This document shows, piece by piece, positions 5,285 to 8,998 of a stretch of DNA of 8,998 bases. Within the stretch, counting starts at the first letter, position 1; every line of letters begins with the position of its first letter. The stretch is from an uncultured Bacilli bacterium. GTDB taxonomy: Bacteria > Bacillota_I > Bacilli_A > RF39 > UBA660. The notes under the pieces were generated by a model that worked only from the letters and a program-made list of their open reading frames with translations, did no database searches and was not told where the DNA came from. The position numbers were made by a program, and so were the translations under genes. The DNA lies in the NCBI GenBank assembly GCA_934085875.1, contig CAKOHQ010000045.1, forward strand, positions 1 through 8,998, written 5' to 3'.

Positions 5285-6895
5285 ATGAATATTAAAAATC
5301 AAAAATTATTTTTTATTTCTTTAATTGGTATAGTTGTTGTATCAATAGTATTATTGACTTCTTATGCTTATCAAACTTTAGAAGTTAATAAGAAGAATGG
5401 TAGTAATGATGATTTAACTGTTAATGCAGGTGTATTAGATGTTAGTTTTAGAGTTAGCAACAGAATTAACAATACAAATACTAAATTTTATGATACTTAT
5501 AAGCTAAGTGATTATAGTGAGTTTGTTATAGATAATACAAAGAGTTCACAAGATGCTAGTTATATGATTAGTATAGTTGATATGGAATATAGTAATGTTT
5601 TAAAAACTAGTGATTTTAAGTATACAATATATAGTGTAAGTAATGATGAAATTATAGATGAAGGAGATTTTTCGTCATTGAGTGGTAATACGATAGAATT
5701 ATCCCAATATAGAACTATAAAAAAGAATAGTTCTGAAATAGTTAGATTATATTTATGGTTAAAAGAAACAAATGAAAATCAAAATGGTTTAATGAATAGC
5801 AAGTTTAAGGGTGTGATTGAAATTGTTTCTAGATTCGATAATGAAGTTAACTTTCAATCTGGAACTCTTGCTTATTCAATTTTAAATAATGCTAAAAATA
5901 GTAGTGATGCAACTAGAACAATTTATAGGAAAAATCCTTTGACAAAGCCAGCAGAAGAAATTAGTTCAACAGATGAAAAGGTATTGTCAGTTACAACAGA
6001 TGATTATGGAAAATCATATTACTTTAGAGGAAATGTAATAGATAATTATGTAGATTTTGCAGGAATGTGCTGGAGAATAGTTAGAATTATGGGGGATGGA
6101 AGCATAAAATTAATACTAGAGGATCAGGATAGTACATGTGCTACAAGTAATGGAAATTGGAATATACCAACTAAAACTGGTGGAACTACAACAAAAGGTA
6201 ATTATGGTTATGATGAATATGTAATCAATTCATTAACTGCAACAGACGGAACAAAAAATTCAAGCATATTATATATAATGAATTATTTAAATGGTAAAAC
6301 AAGTAAAACACTATCAATGGCTTATGCATTTGAACAATTTCAAAATGGTTCTTTATCAAATTATTTATCTTATTTAAAAAAAGGTGATTGGTGTTTAAAT
6401 AATAAAGCTTATGCAATAGAAAATAATAATTCAACTGCTTTAACAAATACAGAGATATCAGACAAACAAATTAAAGGAACATCATTTTATTATGATTCTT
6501 ATGTTCGTTTATATAGTAAGACAACAAAAGAGCCTACTTTAAAATGTAATGGAACAAACATAAGTGAATTTGCTGATAGTACAGATATGTATGTAGGAGC
6601 ATTGACTGCGGACGAAATAGTATATGCAGGTGGTAAAATTTATACAAATAATTTATATTATTATTTAATAAATGATTATCAAAAATCAAATGGTTTATAC
6701 TTTTGGTCTTTGTCATCTGGTCAATTCATTAAGTATTACGCTGATGCTTTGGGTGTGGGCATAAATGAAGGTGTCGTAAATGCTAGTATCCATAATGCTA
6801 GTACTTATGGCTTCCGCCCAGTTATAACGCTTTCATCTGGTGCTGGAATTACTGGTGGAGATGGAACAAAAACAAATGCTTACGTAGTAGGATAG
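5285..6895 (+). CDS. Secreted surface protein with SipW/TasA-like N-terminus
   Basis: The 536-residue protein begins with a short basic end and a hydrophobic segment (residues about 8-28, LFFISLIGIVVVSIVLLTSY). The sequence AYQTLEVN, then LTVNAGVLDVSF (about residues 44-55), follows the pattern of SipW-dependent signal peptides and TasA/camelysin N-termini (AYF, then F-x-A-G-x-L-D-L). Residues about 40-190 look beta-rich. A second region (about 245-536) has the FRGNVIDNYVDFAGMCWRIV signature and an ending FRPVITLSSGAGITGGDGT, which I associate with a common surface-protein module of uncultured gut Bacillota. Four cysteines (C262, C285, C370, C421) lie in the presumed external part. There is no LPXTG or terminal anchor. 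It is followed by a signal peptidase gene, which probably matures it. The role, fibre or adhesin, is inferred only. Confidence 0.65.
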   Translation: MNIKNQKLFFISLIGIVVVSIVLLTSYAYQTLEVNKKNGSNDDLTVNAGVLDVSFRVSNRINNTNTKFYDTYKLSDYSEFVIDNTKSSQDASYMISIVDMEYSNVLKTSDFKYTIYSVSNDEIIDEGDFSSLSGNTIELSQYRTIKKNSSEIVRLYLWLKETNENQNGLMNSKFKGVIEIVSRFDNEVNFQSGTLAYSILNNAKNSSDATRTIYRKNPLTKPAEEISSTDEKVLSVTTDDYGKSYYFRGNVIDNYVDFAGMCWRIVRIMGDGSIKLILEDQDSTCATSNGNWNIPTKTGGTTTKGNYGYDEYVINSLTATDGTKNSSILYIMNYLNGKTSKTLSMAYAFEQFQNGSLSNYLSYLKKGDWCLNNKAYAIENNNSTALTNTEISDKQIKGTSFYYDSYVRLYSKTTKEPTLKCNGTNISEFADSTDMYVGALTADEIVYAGGKIYTNNLYYYLINDYQKSNGLYFWSLSSGQFIKYYADALGVGINEGVVNASIHNASTYGFRPVITLSSGAGITGGDGTKTNAYVVG

Positions 6896-6913
6896 TGAAA
6901 TTAATTTTTTAAT

Positions 6914-6957
6914 AATTCATATATTCTATATAATAAAAATAAAAAATGAATTTTTTT
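6914..6957 (+). terminator. Possible weak terminator between surface-protein and signal-peptidase genes
   Basis: AATTCAT (6914-6920) pairs with ATGAATT (6946-6952) across a 25-base AT loop, and seven Ts fall at 6951-6957. The long loop makes it a weak terminator at best, perhaps allowing partial read-through. The loop also contains TATAAT (6929-6934), which could be a -10 box for the signal peptidase, though no proper -35 is present. Confidence 0.3.
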
Positions 6958-6970
6958 AGGGAGGTTAATT

Positions 6971-7525
6971 GTGAAAAATAAAATACAAAAATATAGTGAT
7001 TCATTAAAAGAATTAATACCTTATATAATAATTATTGGTTGTGTAATACTTATTAGAACATTCTTATTTACTCCAATTAAAGTAAATGGGACAAGTATGG
7101 TTAGTACATTACATAATGGTGATACAATGATACTTAATAAAATAAATAGTAAAGTTAGTACTATAAAAAGATTTGATATAGTTGTTATTAAAACTGATCG
7201 ATCTTATTTAATTAAAAGAGTTATTGGATTGCCTGGAGAAAATATAAAATATGAAATAAAAGAAAATACAGGTATATTATATATTAATGGTAAAAGAGTA
7301 AAAGAAGAATTTATTGATGATGATGTAAAATTGAATACATGTAATAATGATAGTATGTTATGCAAAGATGGTATAACAATACCATCTGATAACTATTTTG
7401 TTATGGGTGATAATAGAGGAGATTCTATTGATAGTAGAATTATAGGAGTTATAGATAAAAAAAATATTAGAGGAACGACTAATTTGATAATATTTCCAAT
7501 AAAACATTTTGGTATTGTTAAATAA
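6971..7525 (+). CDS. lepB: Type I signal peptidase (Ser/Lys class)
   Basis: This membrane-bound protease cleaves signal peptides of exported proteins. It has 184 residues. GTG 6971 is the start because AGGGAGG (6958-6964) lies 6 bases upstream. One transmembrane helix (about residues 15-33) precedes box B with the catalytic serine, NGTSM (S42). Box D contains the catalytic lysine, IKRVIGLPG (K82), and box E is GDNRGDSIDSR (146-156). The dyad is therefore Ser/Lys, as in ordinary bacterial SipS/LepB, and not the Ser/His type of the ER-like SipW, although the neighbouring substrate looks SipW-type. An insertion before box E holds two cysteines, C124 and C131, in CNNDSMLC. The gene lies 75 bases after the surface-protein gene and just before a pilin-like membrane protein, so a dedicated role in this locus is plausible. 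Confidence 0.92.
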   Translation: MKNKIQKYSDSLKELIPYIIIIGCVILIRTFLFTPIKVNGTSMVSTLHNGDTMILNKINSKVSTIKRFDIVVIKTDRSYLIKRVIGLPGENIKYEIKENTGILYINGKRVKEEFIDDDVKLNTCNNDSMLCKDGITIPSDNYFVMGDNRGDSIDSRIIGVIDKKNIRGTTNLIIFPIKHFGIVK

Positions 7526-7552
7526 AATATATTTTGGAAGTTGCTGTTAAAA

Positions 7553-7876
7553 ATGAATCTATGCAACGAAGATTTAATGAGTATATATGAACTAATTGGT
7601 ATAGTTTTTAAAATATTAAAAATCTCTATACCATTAATTATTATAGTTTTTGGAATATTAGATTTTTATAAAAGTATAGTTAGTGTAGATGACATAAAAA
7701 TAAAGAATAACGCTATTATATTATCAAAAAGAGTTGTTGCTGGTATTTTAATCTTTCTTACTTCTAAAATAGATTTATTTTTAGAAAATGATAGAACTTA
7801 TATTAATATTGAAGATTTATGTTATTATATGAGATGTAAGTATGAAAAAGGTGATGTTGTTTGCTGTTATATCTAA
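7553..7876 (+). CDS. Two-helix membrane protein, VirB2/TrbC pilin-like
   Basis: The protein has about 107 residues from ATG 7553. A TTG at 7541 is in frame but directly abuts the GGAAG Shine-Dalgarno (7536-7540), so the ATG, 12 bases from it, is preferred. The chain has two hydrophobic segments: IYELIGIVFKILKISIPLII near residues 11-36, and RVVAGILIFLTSKIDLFL near 63-80. They are separated by a charged hinge with FYKSIVSVDDIKIKNNAI. This layout is that of small VirB2/TrbC-like pilins or holin-like proteins, and similar proteins with a Cys near the N-terminus and more at the C-terminus are common in low-GC gut Bacillota. Cysteines cluster at the end (DLCYYMRC, VVCC). No type IV secretion genes are visible. 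The gene follows the signal peptidase closely and ends before a strong terminator, so it is probably the last gene of the module. Confidence 0.55.
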   Translation: MNLCNEDLMSIYELIGIVFKILKISIPLIIIVFGILDFYKSIVSVDDIKIKNNAIILSKRVVAGILIFLTSKIDLFLENDRTYINIEDLCYYMRCKYEKGDVVCCYI

Positions 7877-7923
7877 CATAGAAGGGTATCCATTTATAGA
7901 AGTTGTTGAAAGTGATTAAAAAT

Positions 7924-7960
7924 AACCTCATTTCTAATAGAAGTGAGGTTTTGTTGTTTT
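7924..7960 (+). terminator. Strong intrinsic terminator closing the export module
   Basis: AACCTCATTTCT (7924-7935) and AGAAGTGAGGTT (7939-7950) form a 12-bp stem, with one T-G wobble, around a 3-base loop, followed by TTGTTGTTTT. It lies 48 bases after the pilin-like gene. The stem is GC-richer than anything around it. Confidence 0.88.
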
Positions 7961-7993
7961 GAATTAATTATGTAAACTTTTTTGTAACATACA

Positions 7994-8022
7994 ATGACAT
8001 TTAAGACTGTATATGATATACT
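7994..8022 (+). promoter_or_regulatory. Sigma-A-type promoter with extended -10 for the dinD remnant
   Basis: ATGACA (7994-7999) is a five-of-six match to the -35 consensus. After exactly 17 bases comes TATACT (8017-8022), preceded by TGA, so it also has the TGn extension. The transcript would start near 8029, leaving a leader of about 75 AT-rich bases before ATG 8105. I saw no clear LexA-type box (GAAC-N4-GTTC) here, although dinD of Escherichia coli is SOS-controlled. Confidence 0.65.
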
Positions 8023-8104
8023 TTTAATAGATTTAATTGTTTAAAATATTTATTTATTAAAAAAAAATAGAATTTTAGATAAAAATATAGAAATGTAGGT
8101 AGCA

Positions 8105-8611
8105 ATGAAGGAAATTGAAGATAAATATGAAAACAATACTTTTGAGAATATAAAGCATATTGATGAGGATGACAATGAATATTGGTTTGCCCGTCAATTA
8201 CAAAAAGTTGCGTCCTCTGTTGGTGTTAAAAATATGGCAGAATTTCATAACGCTGGATGTAAAAGATTATATAATGGTGAAATTGCCGAAGATATATTTA
8301 AAAGAAAAAAATTACGTTATCGAGAAGATATTTTAAATAATATGAATGAAGATGAGTTAGTTGCTAATTTATTTAGAATAAATCAAACTAAACAAAAGCT
8401 TTTAAGAGATAATGTATAAGGTGAAAAAGAAGCGAAAGACTTACACTATGAAGTCGGTAAAAAGGTAAGAAAGGCAATCGCTGATATCGGTGGCATGATG
8501 CCAGAAGAAATGCAAACACCTAAAAAGAGTTTAAAAGAACTAGAAAGAGAAAAGAAACAATTGGAAGCAAAAGAACAAAAGAAACTTGAAGAAACAACTA
8601 AAATGTTATAG
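8105..8611 (+). pseudogene. dinD: Decayed DinD (DNA-damage-inducible protein D family)
   Basis: ATG 8105 opens a frame whose first 35 residues match the DinD start (FENIKHIDEDDNEYWFARQL). It then jumps to the C-terminal half (VGVKNMAEFHNAGCKRLYNG, EIAEDIFKRKKLR, then DELVANLFRINQTKQKLLRD). About 100 residues of the central region present in DinD of about 275 residues are missing, apparently by an in-frame deletion near residues 34-37. A TAA at 8417-8419 then interrupts the frame where the family has a lysine. The same frame continues with the expected C-terminal part (LHYEVGKKVRKAIADIGGMM, TPKKSLKELE) to TAG at 8609-8611. DinD of E. coli is reported to inhibit RecA. With two lesions this copy is probably non-functional, though a 104-residue fragment could still be made. 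Base composition is less AT-rich than the core genes, suggesting transfer. Confidence 0.85.
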
Positions 8612-8711
8612 ATTAGAATTAAAAAATAAAGTAAAATGTATTTATATTGATAAGAATAAAAATGTTAAAATTGATTTTAAATAAAAAAATTAATAGAAAG
8701 GAGAATAATAT

Positions 8712-8998
8712 ATGGGCAATAAAAACTTACAAATAACTAATCATGACTTTCTAATATATAGAGATTCAAACAATGATATTAAGGTTAATGTAATGTTAAT
8801 AAATAACGATATATGGCTTACTCAAAATTTAATTGCAGAATTGTTTGGCGTAGGTAGAAGCACAATAACAGAACATATTAATAATATATTAAATAGTGGT
8901 GAACTTGATGAAAATAATACTGTCGGAAAAACCGACGTTGATAATTCTAAAAAACCTGTAAAGATATATAACCTTGATATGATTATTGCAGTTGGATA
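8712..8998 (+). CDS. rhuM: RhuM family protein, 3'-truncated by window edge
   Basis: The visible 95 residues match the N-terminal part of the RhuM family, named from a Salmonella SPI-3 gene of unknown function. The signature is VNVMLINNDIWLTQNLIAEL followed by FGVGRSTITEHINNIL, a helix-turn-helix-like unit, then a variable segment (GELDENNTVGK) and YNLDMIIAVG, the usual run-up to a G-Y-R-V motif that lies beyond the window. The start is supported by GAAAGGAG (8696-8703), 8 bases before ATG. The family is typically about 300-340 residues. It follows the dinD remnant by 100 bases. That spacer has no gene, only a coding-like tail in another frame ending at TAA 8682-8684. RhuM and DinD genes are often found inside type I restriction-modification loci and other accessory islands, so such genes may lie to the right. 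Confidence 0.85.
   Translation, partial: MGNKNLQITNHDFLIYRDSNNDIKVNVMLINNDIWLTQNLIAELFGVGRSTITEHINNILNSGELDENNTVGKTDVDNSKKPVKIYNLDMIIAVG

Noticed and set aside
7842..7919. 25-codon ORF overlapping the end of the pilin-like gene and running toward the terminator
   Set aside because: It overlaps the previous gene by 35 bases, has no proper Shine-Dalgarno and no recognisable product. A frameshift extension of the pilin-like protein was considered, but nothing supports it.

Overview
The window looks like a chromosomal segment of a very AT-rich, low-GC Gram-positive bacterium (Bacillota). The A/T-dominated codon choice, the yqeG-yqeH gene order known from Bacillus, and a surface-protein type common in uncultured Mollicutes-related gut lineages (RF39-like) all point this way, but the exact lineage is inference. 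Tryptophan is read from TGG in the genes examined and I saw no in-frame TGA, so nothing suggests a Mycoplasma-type code. There are no rRNA, tRNA, CRISPR or intact insertion-sequence features.

Left part (1-1268): the 3' two thirds of holA (DNA polymerase III delta subunit), then about 600 bases without a conserved gene. This gap is rich in structure. It holds a small ORF for a 33-residue hydrophobic peptide whose Shine-Dalgarno can pair with its own 3' coding end (type I toxin-like), a weak terminator, an ambiguous stretch with short ORFs on both strands, and a long inverted repeat followed by a strong intrinsic terminator just before yqeG, arranged like an attenuator leader.

Middle part (1309-4737): a tight operon yqeG-yqeH-mutL plus a 37-residue membrane peptide. 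YqeG (HAD family, with an altered catalytic motif) and YqeH (circularly permuted ribosome-assembly GTPase) are translationally coupled to each other and to MutL by two identical 8-base overlaps of the form ATGARTAA. The operon ends at a symmetrical terminator shared with a convergent gene.

Right-middle part (4706-7960): a minus-strand gene for a winged-helix/helical-repeat protein diverges from an export module on the plus strand. The module comprises a large SipW/TasA-like secreted surface protein, a type I signal peptidase of the Ser/Lys class, and a small two-helix membrane protein reminiscent of VirB2/TrbC pilins. The natural reading is that the peptidase matures the surface protein and perhaps the pilin-like protein, and that the divergent protein may regulate the locus. 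All three exported proteins carry several cysteines.

Right end (7961-8998): after a strong terminator, a good sigma-A-type promoter drives a decayed dinD (large internal deletion plus an in-frame stop). It is followed by the start of a rhuM-family gene running off the edge. This end looks like accessory DNA, possibly the edge of a defence or restriction-modification island.
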